Source: Bacillota bacterium (lineage in GTDB: Bacteria > Bacillota > Clostridia > Acetivibrionales > DSM-1351). From it: a DNA stretch of 64,000 nucleotides. The notes beneath the pieces are model-generated. The model made no database searches, was not told the DNA's origin, and saw only the letters and a list, made by a program, of their open reading frames with translations. Of this stretch, positions 16,816 through 25,093 are shown one piece after another; position 1 is the stretch's first letter, and every line of letters begins with the position of its first letter. The position numbers and the translations under genes are program-made. The stretch spans positions 1 through 64,000 of the forward strand of contig JAEWMS010000087.1 of NCBI GenBank assembly GCA_023393115.1, read 5' to 3'.

Positions 16816-18879
16816 CTATGTATTTATCAGCCCTCCGATATCCAGAATAAGGCTTATACTGCCATCACCCAGTAATGTACAACCGGTGAGTCCCTTAACC
16901 TTACGTTTTGATTTGATGTATTGGGGCAATGCCTTAACTACCACCTGTTGTTGGCCAAGCAATTCGTCAGCAAAAATACAAAGGGTTTTATTTTCATGTT
17001 CAACCATTATAAGAATTCCATCAGTGAATTCGGTAATTTCGGTGTTAACCCTGTATAATTTATGAAGCCTGAGAATGGGATAGCATTTACCTCTAACCAT
17101 AATCATTTCATTTCCGTCAGGATCCTTTATAAGATCCTTGGAGTTTGGTCTGAAAGATTCCTTTATGGCTTTTGTAGGTATTGTATAGCGGGAATTGCCC
17201 ACCTGGATATTCATCCCGTCAATGATTGCTAATGTCAGCGGTATTTTGAGCGTAATAACCGAACCTTTTCCCTCAACACTATCTACCGAGACAGATCCTC
17301 CAACAGATTCTATATTCCTCACTACAACATCCATACCCACACCTCTGCCACTGAATTCGGTTACATTTTCCTTTGTAGAAAAACCCGGCATAAAAATAAG
17401 GTTATATATTTCCCTGTCGGTCATATCAGCTGCAGGTCTTGACAACAAGCCATTTTCCTCGGCCTTCTTAATTATATTGTTTTTGTTAAGGCCTCTTCCG
17501 TCATCTCTTACAAGAATCACTACATCACTTCCTGAATTTTTGGCCTCCAGTGTCACTGTTCCAGCGGGCGGTTTACCGCTTGCTTTCCTGACTTCGGCGG
17601 TTTCAATACCATGATCAATTGAGTTTCTTACCAGATGCATCAAAGGGTCAGATATGTGTTCGATAATATTCTTATCAACTTCGGTTTCTTCCCCTATAAG
17701 TTCCAGTTTTACCTCCTTGCTCAATTTCTTACTCATGTCCCTGACAATTCTGAACATCTTCTGAAATGTCATAGCCAAAGGAACCATTCTTATTGACATA
17801 ACCATGTCCTGTATATCACTGGTAATTTTATGCAACTGTCTGGCGGCTTTATGGAAATTGCACAGTTGGAGACCTTTCAAATCTGGATTTTGAGTTACCA
17901 TTGCTTCCGAAATAACCATTTCTCCTACAAGGTCCATAAGTTTATCCAATTTGGTAATACTGACACTTATTATATTCTGTCCTGTTCCGGAAGACTGAGT
18001 ATCTTTTTCAGAATTTTCCTTACTGTCAGTACCTGTTTTGGGTATTTTAACAGCCTCTGTTTTAACCTTATTCTGTTTTTCCTCGAAAAATCGGGTAAGT
18101 TCAGAGTCATCTTCAAGTTGAGTCAGTTGCAGCTCTTTCAGGAAAACTGTCTGGTTGAAGAAGTTATATAATTCATCATAATTCTTTTTTGTGTTCAAAA
18201 TTATTTTGAAGCCCTGTGACCTTATGACGTTTATGGTGTCATCATTATCTATTATATCTTCTGGGAAATAACAGACCTCTTCGGTAAACTCCTTAATATT
18301 ATGAACCACAGTATAAGCCCGTATATTCTCCATCTCACATCCGTCTTCAAAAAACAGGACAGCCTGGTAGGAATTGAAATAACTATTAATTTTATTTTTA
18401 TTGGGGGCAATATAATATCGAGGCTGCTCCACCAATTCCGCCCTCACCTTATTAAGAAAACCAGGATTTTTTGATTTGATTTCGTTTAAGAAAGATTTAA
18501 TATTATCAATTACCTCAGAAGGGTTTCCATCTGCTTTCTCTCCAGATATAATTTTATGGAGTTCAACCTTGATAAAATCCACTCCTGTCAGAATGTGATC
18601 TGAAAGAAGTGAACAATCAATATTATCTGGCTTTTGTTCTCGCAGATAGTAAAAGAGGTCTTCTATTGAATGGGCAAGAATTGATATATTATTGAAAAGC
18701 ATCATAGCCGACGAGCCCTTGATTGTATGCATAATTCTAAAAATCTCATTAATTGCTGTCTGAGAATACCCGCTTGACTTTTCTGAATCTAAAATGCATT
18801 TCTCCAATTGCTCAATATTTTGTGTGGTTTCAAATATGTACATATCAAGCATAGGTTCACCGGAAAACTGACCTGACAA
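16816..18879 (-). CDS. cheA: Chemotaxis histidine kinase CheA
   Basis: Receptor-controlled kinase that phosphorylates CheY and CheB. Domains: P1 Hpt with the phospho-His in MHTIKGSSAM (residue 51), a P2-like region (about 150-265), P3 dimerisation (from about 305, TKLDKLMDLVGEMV), P4 ATPase (HLVRNSIDHGIE and GRGVGMDVV) and P5 CheW-like. I place the start at TTG 18879, seven bases after GGAGG (18887-18891), giving 687 residues. A longer frame from TTG 18897 would run through the ribosome site itself. It follows cheY by 30 bases. Confidence 0.93.
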   Translation of the reverse strand: MSGQFSGEPMLDMYIFETTQNIEQLEKCILDSEKSSGYSQTAINEIFRIMHTIKGSSAMMLFNNISILAHSIEDLFYYLREQKPDNIDCSLLSDHILTGVDFIKVELHKIISGEKADGNPSEVIDNIKSFLNEIKSKNPGFLNKVRAELVEQPRYYIAPNKNKINSYFNSYQAVLFFEDGCEMENIRAYTVVHNIKEFTEEVCYFPEDIIDNDDTINVIRSQGFKIILNTKKNYDELYNFFNQTVFLKELQLTQLEDDSELTRFFEEKQNKVKTEAVKIPKTGTDSKENSEKDTQSSGTGQNIISVSITKLDKLMDLVGEMVISEAMVTQNPDLKGLQLCNFHKAARQLHKITSDIQDMVMSIRMVPLAMTFQKMFRIVRDMSKKLSKEVKLELIGEETEVDKNIIEHISDPLMHLVRNSIDHGIETAEVRKASGKPPAGTVTLEAKNSGSDVVILVRDDGRGLNKNNIIKKAEENGLLSRPAADMTDREIYNLIFMPGFSTKENVTEFSGRGVGMDVVVRNIESVGGSVSVDSVEGKGSVITLKIPLTLAIIDGMNIQVGNSRYTIPTKAIKESFRPNSKDLIKDPDGNEMIMVRGKCYPILRLHKLYRVNTEITEFTDGILIMVEHENKTLCIFADELLGQQQVVVKALPQYIKSKRKVKGLTGCTLLGDGSISLILDIGGLINT

Positions 18880-18909
18880 GAGACCGCCTCCTTCCAAATA
18901 AAAGCATAT

Positions 18910-19281
18910 TTACATGTTAGCTATTTTATTTAGTGTCTGAATTAAATGCTCTTCTTTGAAAGGCTTGACAATGAAGGTTTTAGCTCCGCAGATAATGGCT
19001 TCCTTTACTTTGGTTTCCTGTCCCATTGCAGATAATATTACTACTTTTGCTGTTCTGTCAATCTCAATTATTGATTTCAATGCCTGAATTCCGTCCAGTT
19101 CCGGCATTGTTATATCCATTGTAACAATGTCGGGTTTTAGTTCTGTGTAGAGTTTAATAGCCTCAAAGCCATTTTCTGCTTCTCCCGCCACTTCATATCC
19201 ATTCTTCTCCAACATAGTTCTTAATGATAACCTCATAAATGAAGCATCGTCTACAATAAGTACCTTTTTCAAATCTGTCAC
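18910..19281 (-). CDS. cheY: Chemotaxis response regulator CheY
   Basis: A 123-residue single receiver domain. It has VDDAS (10-14), phospho-Asp in TMDITMPELDG (about 54), Thr/Ser in ILSAMG (about 84) and Lys in IVKPF (about 106). It is the first gene of the chemosensory operon, 30 bases before cheA, and downstream of a consensus promoter at 19404-19432. The start is GTG 19281 or TTG 19272. AGGGAG sits right against the GTG but about ten bases from the TTG, so the shorter form (120 residues) is possible. Confidence 0.93.
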   Translation of the reverse strand: MTDLKKVLIVDDASFMRLSLRTMLEKNGYEVAGEAENGFEAIKLYTELKPDIVTMDITMPELDGIQALKSIIEIDRTAKVVILSAMGQETKVKEAIICGAKTFIVKPFKEEHLIQTLNKIANM

Positions 19282-19403
19282 TCTCCCTAGGTTAAAATAA
19301 AATTCAATTGAAATACATACTTTTCATAATAAATTTACAGAACGTGCCAATTATACCTAATTGATTACCAGATTTATTTAATTTCCAATAATTTCTTATA
19401 TCA

Positions 19404-19432
19404 ATTATAAAATCATACTAATTTTATGTCAA
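19404..19432 (-). promoter_or_regulatory. Consensus sigma-A promoter of the che operon
   Basis: On the minus strand, TTGACA (19427-19432) and TATAAT (19404-19409) are separated by exactly 17 bases, a perfect match to the vegetative consensus. The cheY start is about 120 bases further. It implies steady expression by the main sigma factor. I see no SigD-type (TAAA-N15-GCCGATAA) motif here, which would be expected if the operon were part of a flagellar regulon. Confidence 0.8.
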
Positions 19433-19496
19433 TCAGGATTCAAATAAATGCTAAATACATAAATCGAATTTTTTCAGTAATAATCATGAATGTTCG

Positions 19497-19652
19497 CTAT
19501 TGACTTTCATCTCTCTTGGAGTCCAGATTCATATATCTAAGTATAAGTTCATCCATTTCTTGACTGACCGCCAGCACCTCGGTGCTGGCACAGTCGTTGG
19601 CTTCAACTATTTCATTCAGTTTTTCGCGTAAGTTTTCAATTTCAATAATCAT
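19497..19652 (-). CDS. Spo0E-like aspartyl-phosphate phosphatase (51 residues)
   Basis: A short open frame that begins MIIEIENLREKLNEI and contains VSQEMDELILRYM (residues 29-41), the Spo0E-family signature (SQELDxLI). Members of this family remove phosphate from Spo0A and restrain sporulation. ATG lies five bases after GAGGTGA and ten bases after the stop of the chemoreceptor at 19663, so the two are probably co-transcribed. A palindrome GCCAGCACC/GGTGCTGGC lies within the coding sequence. The target could be Spo0A or another receiver. Confidence 0.82.
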   Translation of the reverse strand: MIIEIENLREKLNEIVEANDCASTEVLAVSQEMDELILRYMNLDSKRDESQ

Positions 19653-19662
19653 AGTCTCACCT

Positions 19663-21690
19663 CTAAATCTTGAATCTCTCTACAAGACTCTGTAATTCCT
19701 TTGCCCCGTGAGAATTTTGGTCAGCAAGCTTCGTTTCCCGTATTGTCTTTTCAACAATATCATTGGTCTTTTCAGCAATATCCTGAACACCCTTGGCACT
19801 TTCATTGATGGTGGCCGCTACTTCATTCATTGCGGTTGTTATACTTGAAACTGCCACATCAAGCTGGTCTGCAGACAATTGGAATTCTGATATTAAATTA
19901 TTAATATATTTTGCATCATTGTTATATTGCTCACTGACCAGGGTAAGCTTTTCATAATCTGCCAGAACATTTTTATCAACAAAGGTAAGTATCGCTTCGG
20001 AGTTTTCCTTCATGTGTCCGACTGAAGAATACACATTTTTTACAATCTGCTGAATACCCGCTGCAGTTGCACTGGATTGTTCTGCAAGTTTCCTTATTTC
20101 ATCAGCCACCACTGCAAAGCCCTTGCCCGCATCTCCGGCTCTTGCCGCTTCTATGGCAGCATTTAATGCCAGAAGGTTTGTCTGACTTGTAATGGAAAGT
20201 ATGGTTTCTGCCAATAGACTGATTTGAGTAATTGTATTTGACTCTTCAATGGCATTCTCCATCTTGTTCTTTACCTCTTCGTAAATCTCTCTGGCATTTT
20301 TAGCAGACTCCACCGCATCCTTTCTCAATGTAGTAGCACGCCGGGTTATTTCTTCCGACTTATTCGCTCCGTCCTTAACTCTTTCAGCTATGGCACTGAC
20401 ATTTGCGTCAATTTCTTCAGTAGTGGCTGTTATCTCTTCGGAGGATGCAGCTGTTTCCTCCATGCCCGCCGATAGCTGCTCCGTTGTAGCCGAATTATCA
20501 TGAGCATTTTCCTGGATGTTGTTTGACAGCTGCTCCATACTGTTTGCATTTTCCATAATAACCTCAGCTACATCATGCAGCTTTGTAGCCATTTCTCTTA
20601 ATACCTGGCGAGTTACAAAGGTTGCTTTGGCTATTATTCCGGTTTCATCCTTATTTTTTGTAAGATATTCGTATTGTTTGTCGAATACTAAATCCAGTTC
20701 AGCAGTCTTATTTATAAGTTCAGTAAGCTTTACAATAGGTGAAGCTATCTTCCTGGCAAAAAACAATCCCGCCGAGGCTGACAGAAGCATCATTATTACG
20801 CCTGCCAAAACAATATAATAAATCATGCCGTTGATAGGGGCCGTTATTTCTCCCATATCACCTGTAACTACTACTGTCCATTTTGTTTCTGGTATGATTC
20901 TATAGGCAGCCTGTTTTAAACTCCCCTGATAGTCATACTGAACTACTTCAGGAGCAACATCTTCACCTTTCTTTATTCTTTCGACAACTGCCTTTATCTG
21001 TACATTTTCTACAGGACTGCCGATTTTGCTGTTATCCGGGTGGTACAATACATTTCCCATTTCATCAACCAAATATGCATAACTGGATTCAGTATCTAGA
21101 ATCCTTGTCTCAGCCAGATATTTTATCAAGCTGTCTGCATGTACTGCTGCAGCTACAAAACCCAATATTTTACCATTAACCTTTACAGGGTAAGTAAAAA
21201 TGACAACATAAGACCCGGTTGACTTAGACTTTAGAGTTTCACTTATAACAGGGTTTCCGGATTCTAATGTATTCGTAGTATAAGCCCTGTCGTTAATATC
21301 AGCACCTAATAAATTTTCATCACTGTCGCCACAGATTATCCCTCTAGTATTAACGAGAAATATATGTTCAATATTACCTGCATCCTTAACCATTTGAGTA
21401 GCCTTAACACCAAAGGCAGCTTGTATTTCATTGATCTGTTCGCCGTTCTTTAGTTTTAGTAAAATTTCTTCTGCTTCTTTCATTGAGGCCATCAACTGGA
21501 TGTTTCTCTCTTCCTTATAGATCATGGCACCAATAAGAGATGAATTTTCCTTATTGATTTCTGCCATGGCAGAGCTTGTAAGGGATTCGATAGTTCTCGT
21601 GGACTTGATTAAGGAAGTTGCACCCATAATACCAGTTGTAACAACAATCATCGTAATCATTAAAATAGATAATTTAACCCTCAATTTCAT
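19663..21690 (-). CDS. Methyl-accepting chemotaxis protein (dCache-type sensor)
   Basis: A 675-residue receptor. Membrane helix 1 (about 7-28), a large extracellular double-Cache sensor (about 35-280; YTTNTLESGNPVISETLKSKSTG and a later YHPDNSKIG are typical), membrane helix 2 (about 285-308), HAMP-like linker, then the cytoplasmic coiled coil with tip LAETILSITSQTNLLALNAAIEAARAG. dCache sensors usually bind amino acids or other small organic ligands. GGAGG precedes ATG. It is 22 bases downstream of the GGDEF-EAL gene and 10 bases upstream of the Spo0E-like gene, forming a small signalling operon. Confidence 0.92.
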   Translation of the reverse strand: MKLRVKLSILMITMIVVTTGIMGATSLIKSTRTIESLTSSAMAEINKENSSLIGAMIYKEERNIQLMASMKEAEEILLKLKNGEQINEIQAAFGVKATQMVKDAGNIEHIFLVNTRGIICGDSDENLLGADINDRAYTTNTLESGNPVISETLKSKSTGSYVVIFTYPVKVNGKILGFVAAAVHADSLIKYLAETRILDTESSYAYLVDEMGNVLYHPDNSKIGSPVENVQIKAVVERIKKGEDVAPEVVQYDYQGSLKQAAYRIIPETKWTVVVTGDMGEITAPINGMIYYIVLAGVIMMLLSASAGLFFARKIASPIVKLTELINKTAELDLVFDKQYEYLTKNKDETGIIAKATFVTRQVLREMATKLHDVAEVIMENANSMEQLSNNIQENAHDNSATTEQLSAGMEETAASSEEITATTEEIDANVSAIAERVKDGANKSEEITRRATTLRKDAVESAKNAREIYEEVKNKMENAIEESNTITQISLLAETILSITSQTNLLALNAAIEAARAGDAGKGFAVVADEIRKLAEQSSATAAGIQQIVKNVYSSVGHMKENSEAILTFVDKNVLADYEKLTLVSEQYNNDAKYINNLISEFQLSADQLDVAVSSITTAMNEVAATINESAKGVQDIAEKTNDIVEKTIRETKLADQNSHGAKELQSLVERFKI

Positions 21691-21712
21691 ATTTTTTTTA
21701 ATCCTCCATGAA

Positions 21713-23755
21713 TTAATTAATTTTTATGTTTTGTTCTTTTAGCCTTTTTATTGTGTCAGCCTCCTGCATAGGTTTACTGAACAAATATCCCTGTATTCTG
21801 TCGCATTTATGTTTTATCAGATAGTCCATCTGTTCCTGGGTTTCAACCCCTTCAGCCACAACACACAGGTTCATTGAACGTCCCATCTTAACAATGAGAT
21901 CTGTAAGGGATTTATCTTTATTGCTTTCAGAAATTGTGTCAATAAAAGATTTGTCAATTTTCAATGTGGTTATGGGTAGATTCTTTAGATAATTCAGTGA
22001 CGAATACCCTTTTCCGAAGTCATCCAGAGCAATTTTAACACCCTTGGCACGCAATAGTTTTAGTTTTTCGGCTATAACCTCATAAGACTCCATTAAAATA
22101 GATTCAGTTATTTCAAGTTCAACCTGTTTTGGATTTATACCAACTGAATCAATACTGTCTATAACCATATGGGCAAAATCCTCCTGCAGCAATTGTAGCA
22201 TTGAAATGTTTATTGATATATTCAACCCTTTAATACCCATATTTTCAATGTTATTAAGAAAATTGCAGGCCTCTTTTAGTACCCACTCCCCTATGGGAAT
22301 TATCAAATGAGTAGCTTCGGCAACACCAATAAACCTTAGGGGAGATACAAAACCCAATTCAGGATTGCTCCATCTAATCAGAGCTTCAAAACCTGAAATC
22401 ATACCGGTCTTAATATCAAGCTGGGGCTGATAGTATAAGTCAAACTCATTTTTATCCAACGCCGTTCGAAGGTGTTTCTCTATCAGCATTCTTTCTGAAA
22501 GTTCTTCATTCATTGGCGAATTATAAAATACAATTCTGTTTCTTCCGCTTTCTTTGGCTTTATATACTGCTATGTCAGCATTTTTCAACAATGCATCGAC
22601 TTCTGAGCCATGTTCAGGATAAGTTGATATACCTATGCTTACAGTTACATAACTATTCAGATTTTCAACCTCAAAACAAGGTTTAAAATTTTTCAGGATA
22701 TTAACAGCTATCTGCTCCAGTTGCTCTTTTTTATTGAATTTCTCTACCAGAATAGCAAACTCGTCACCGCCAATTCTGTAAAGAGTAGAACAATAAATCT
22801 CCATTTTGGAAAGCCTTTCGCTGATTTTTCGGAGAAGAAGGTCTCCAAATCTGTGCCCCATGTCATCGTTTATGTATTTGAAGTTGTCAATATCAATATA
22901 AAATAGTGCGTACTTTTCCCCATTATTTTCGGCAATAAGTGTATTTATTCTATCAATTAATGAATATCTGTTTTTCAAACCGGTAAGTTGATCGTGATAA
23001 GCTATATAGTGAAGCCTCTGTTCATATTCCTTTAGTTCTGTGATATCGGTATAGGATCCTGCCATACGGTAAAGTTCCCCTTTATCATTTATTTTTGCTT
23101 TACCTCTGGCATAAATCCAAATATATTTACCGTCCTTTTTCTTAAAACGGTATTCACAACTAAAATAAGGTGTTTTTTGCATCTGATGAAGAAGCTTTTT
23201 TTCTTTAACAATTGGCCTGTCTTCAGGATGAATGAATTCCTCCCAGCCATTACCAATAGCATCAATTTCAGATTTGCTGTATCCGGTAATTTGAAACCAT
23301 CTTTCAGAAAAAAAGGTTTTACCATCAATCTTCTGCCAGATTGCATCATTCGTTGCCTCTGATATAAGTCTGTAAAATTCTTCACTTTCCTTAATTTTAT
23401 TCTGGTCTATAATTGCCTGCCTGTACTGAGCCTCAAGCTCTGCTTGAGAAGCCCCTAACTGTCTGTTGGATATTTCTAAATTGCTATTAGCATCGGATAA
23501 GGCTTGGCAGCTTTTAACCAGCTCAAGCTCTGTGCTCTTGATTTGCTTGATTGAGTTGTTTATAAGAATATATATAATTAACCCTGTAACAGTAACATAT
23601 AAACAGCCCTTTATTAAGCTGAAAATTGTTACCATATCCTTATCGTAAACCATAAAACCAAGCATTTTATCTGAAAAGAGTATCCATAAAAAACCTATCA
23701 ACATATAAATTATTGTGATTTTAAGTGATATATAATTTTTTAAGTTTCTGAACAT
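21713..23755 (-). CDS. GGDEF-EAL c-di-GMP enzyme with membrane and PAS domains
   Basis: A 680-residue protein with two membrane helices (about 10-32 and 44-63), a coiled coil, a PAS/PAC domain (about 120-245), GGDEF (about 250-410, intact YRIGGDEFAIL) and EAL (about 425-670). The EAL residues needed for hydrolysis are present: FEALIRW, SINIS, EITES, DDFGKGYSS, KIDKSFI and AEGVETQEQ. No RxxD inhibitory site precedes GGDEF. It could therefore make and break c-di-GMP; the net direction cannot be read. GGAGG precedes ATG. It leads the operon with the dCache receptor and Spo0E-like gene. Confidence 0.92.
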   Translation of the reverse strand: MFRNLKNYISLKITIIYMLIGFLWILFSDKMLGFMVYDKDMVTIFSLIKGCLYVTVTGLIIYILINNSIKQIKSTELELVKSCQALSDANSNLEISNRQLGASQAELEAQYRQAIIDQNKIKESEEFYRLISEATNDAIWQKIDGKTFFSERWFQITGYSKSEIDAIGNGWEEFIHPEDRPIVKEKKLLHQMQKTPYFSCEYRFKKKDGKYIWIYARGKAKINDKGELYRMAGSYTDITELKEYEQRLHYIAYHDQLTGLKNRYSLIDRINTLIAENNGEKYALFYIDIDNFKYINDDMGHRFGDLLLRKISERLSKMEIYCSTLYRIGGDEFAILVEKFNKKEQLEQIAVNILKNFKPCFEVENLNSYVTVSIGISTYPEHGSEVDALLKNADIAVYKAKESGRNRIVFYNSPMNEELSERMLIEKHLRTALDKNEFDLYYQPQLDIKTGMISGFEALIRWSNPELGFVSPLRFIGVAEATHLIIPIGEWVLKEACNFLNNIENMGIKGLNISINISMLQLLQEDFAHMVIDSIDSVGINPKQVELEITESILMESYEVIAEKLKLLRAKGVKIALDDFGKGYSSLNYLKNLPITTLKIDKSFIDTISESNKDKSLTDLIVKMGRSMNLCVVAEGVETQEQMDYLIKHKCDRIQGYLFSKPMQEADTIKRLKEQNIKIN

Positions 23756-23913
23756 ACTGCCCCTCCATCTGTAACTTATGGATTACTCACCCTCCGCCTT
23801 TGTATAAATAAGTCTTGGAAGACATCAGTTTTTGAGGGATAAAAAAAAACTGTATTTATATTCCAATAATACAAGTTTTCAAGTAAATCGCACATAGAAG
23901 TATTCAAGAACAT

Positions 23914-23935
23914 ACCCCGAATTTTTTCGGGTTTT
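23914..23935. terminator. Short terminator-like hairpin
   Basis: Stem CCCGAA / TTCGGG with a TTTT loop, followed on the plus strand by TTTT. It lies just downstream of the response regulator gene (which ends at 23945 on the minus strand). On that strand the tail after the stem is not a clean T run, so its strength is uncertain. Confidence 0.45.
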
Positions 23936-23944
23936 GTCGATTTT

Positions 23945-25036
23945 TTATATTTTTAGTCTAACTTCAGAGATAGACATGCCTGTATATTTTTTAAATAGTT
24001 TTCCGAAATATTCCGCATCTTTAAATCCAAGTATTTCTGCTGCTTCATATGCCTTTACACCGTCAATAGCCACTAATTGCTTTGCCCTCTCCATTTTTAC
24101 CATTGTAAGGTATTCTATAAATGGGATACCGGTCTTATGCTTAAATACTTCGCTTATATAGGTTTTGTTCATATATAATTTCTCGGCTACAATACTCAGG
24201 GACAATCCGTTATCAATGTTTTGAAGTATATAGTTGCTTACGTCCCAAACCGTCCCCTTCTCCGGATATCCCAACTGTATTTTTTTAATAAAAGCAAACA
24301 ATTTCTGAATATCCTCAACGATAAAATTCAACATTTCGTTGCAATCAGTGAATTGATGTACAGTAAGGTTGGCTAATAAATCAGTATTTATATATTTTTC
24401 AAGCCAGCTGTTTTCCAGCAGTATCGCTTCCATTACCTTGGGAACAGCCTTTATCATCACTCCCTCAAGCTTGATGACATCATAATCAAGGCCGGCACCA
24501 ATTCGCTCAAGAATATGCCTTATCCTGTCAATTGCTTCCGGGTCCCTGCTTTGAATAAGTTCCGCAATTGTATCTATTTCCTCTTTTTGATAAAACGCCT
24601 CAGCCTTCTCTTCAAATACTTCTTCAAGTATCTTCACTCTCTCAGCTTCCCGCTTCCTGTTAGTTATATGTTCATATGCCCTTTCAAGCAGCTTTTCCAA
24701 ATCCTCCTCATTTGCAGGTTTTGCAAGAAAATCGAAGGCACCAAGAATTATACCCTGACGGGCGTAACTGAATTCGTTAAAATCGCTGAGGAGAACAACG
24801 CATGAGCATAGATTCCTTTGCACAATATGATTTAAAAGTTCCATTCCGTCTACTTTAGGCATTTTTATATCTGTGATAACCAGATCAACTCTATTTTTCT
24901 CGAGTTTTCTGATAGCATCTTCTCCATTTTTAGCTTCTTCCACCACCACAAAGCCTGTTTTTTCACCCCAGACCCCCATACGCTTAATTCCTATTCTCAC
25001 TATATCCATATCGTCCACAAGCATAACTTTGAGCAT
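23945..25036 (-). CDS. Response regulator with AraC-type DNA-binding domain (YesN family)
   Basis: A 363-residue transcription regulator. The N-terminal receiver has VDD at 7-9 and phospho-Asp in VITDIKMPKVDG (about 57). A helical linker (about 125-255) leads to two AraC/XylS helix-turn-helix motifs (about 265-360, with LSIVAEKLYMNKTYISEVFKH and AEILGFKDAEYFGKLFKKYTG). Many YesN-type regulators control carbohydrate uptake or utilisation genes. Its partner is the kinase gene 57 bases upstream (25094-27502). Its own leader carries a double-hairpin element before GGAGGTTAATATATG. Confidence 0.92.
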   Translation of the reverse strand: MLKVMLVDDMDIVRIGIKRMGVWGEKTGFVVVEEAKNGEDAIRKLEKNRVDLVITDIKMPKVDGMELLNHIVQRNLCSCVVLLSDFNEFSYARQGIILGAFDFLAKPANEEDLEKLLERAYEHITNRKREAERVKILEEVFEEKAEAFYQKEEIDTIAELIQSRDPEAIDRIRHILERIGAGLDYDVIKLEGVMIKAVPKVMEAILLENSWLEKYINTDLLANLTVHQFTDCNEMLNFIVEDIQKLFAFIKKIQLGYPEKGTVWDVSNYILQNIDNGLSLSIVAEKLYMNKTYISEVFKHKTGIPFIEYLTMVKMERAKQLVAIDGVKAYEAAEILGFKDAEYFGKLFKKYTGMSISEVRLKI

Positions 25037-25039
25037 ATA

Positions 25040-25090
25040 TTAACCTCCATGATCCACCGAAGATGGCTTTGAGCCACTTTCAGCGGCTTT
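25040..25090 (-). promoter_or_regulatory. Double-hairpin leader with Shine-Dalgarno, copy 3
   Basis: Between the kinase stop and the regulator start, the minus strand reads AGCCGC-TGAAA-GTGGCT, CAA, AGCCA-N7-TGG, then ATGGAGGTTAATAT and ATG. This is the same arrangement as before argD and carA. The first stem is intact (6 bp with one G-T pair). The second is weaker. Confidence 0.5.
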
Positions 25091-25093
25091 TCA

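Noticed and set aside
22721..23648. Plus-strand frames opposite the GGDEF-EAL and other minus-strand genes
   Set aside because: They are short shadows without ribosome sites or recognisable domains.
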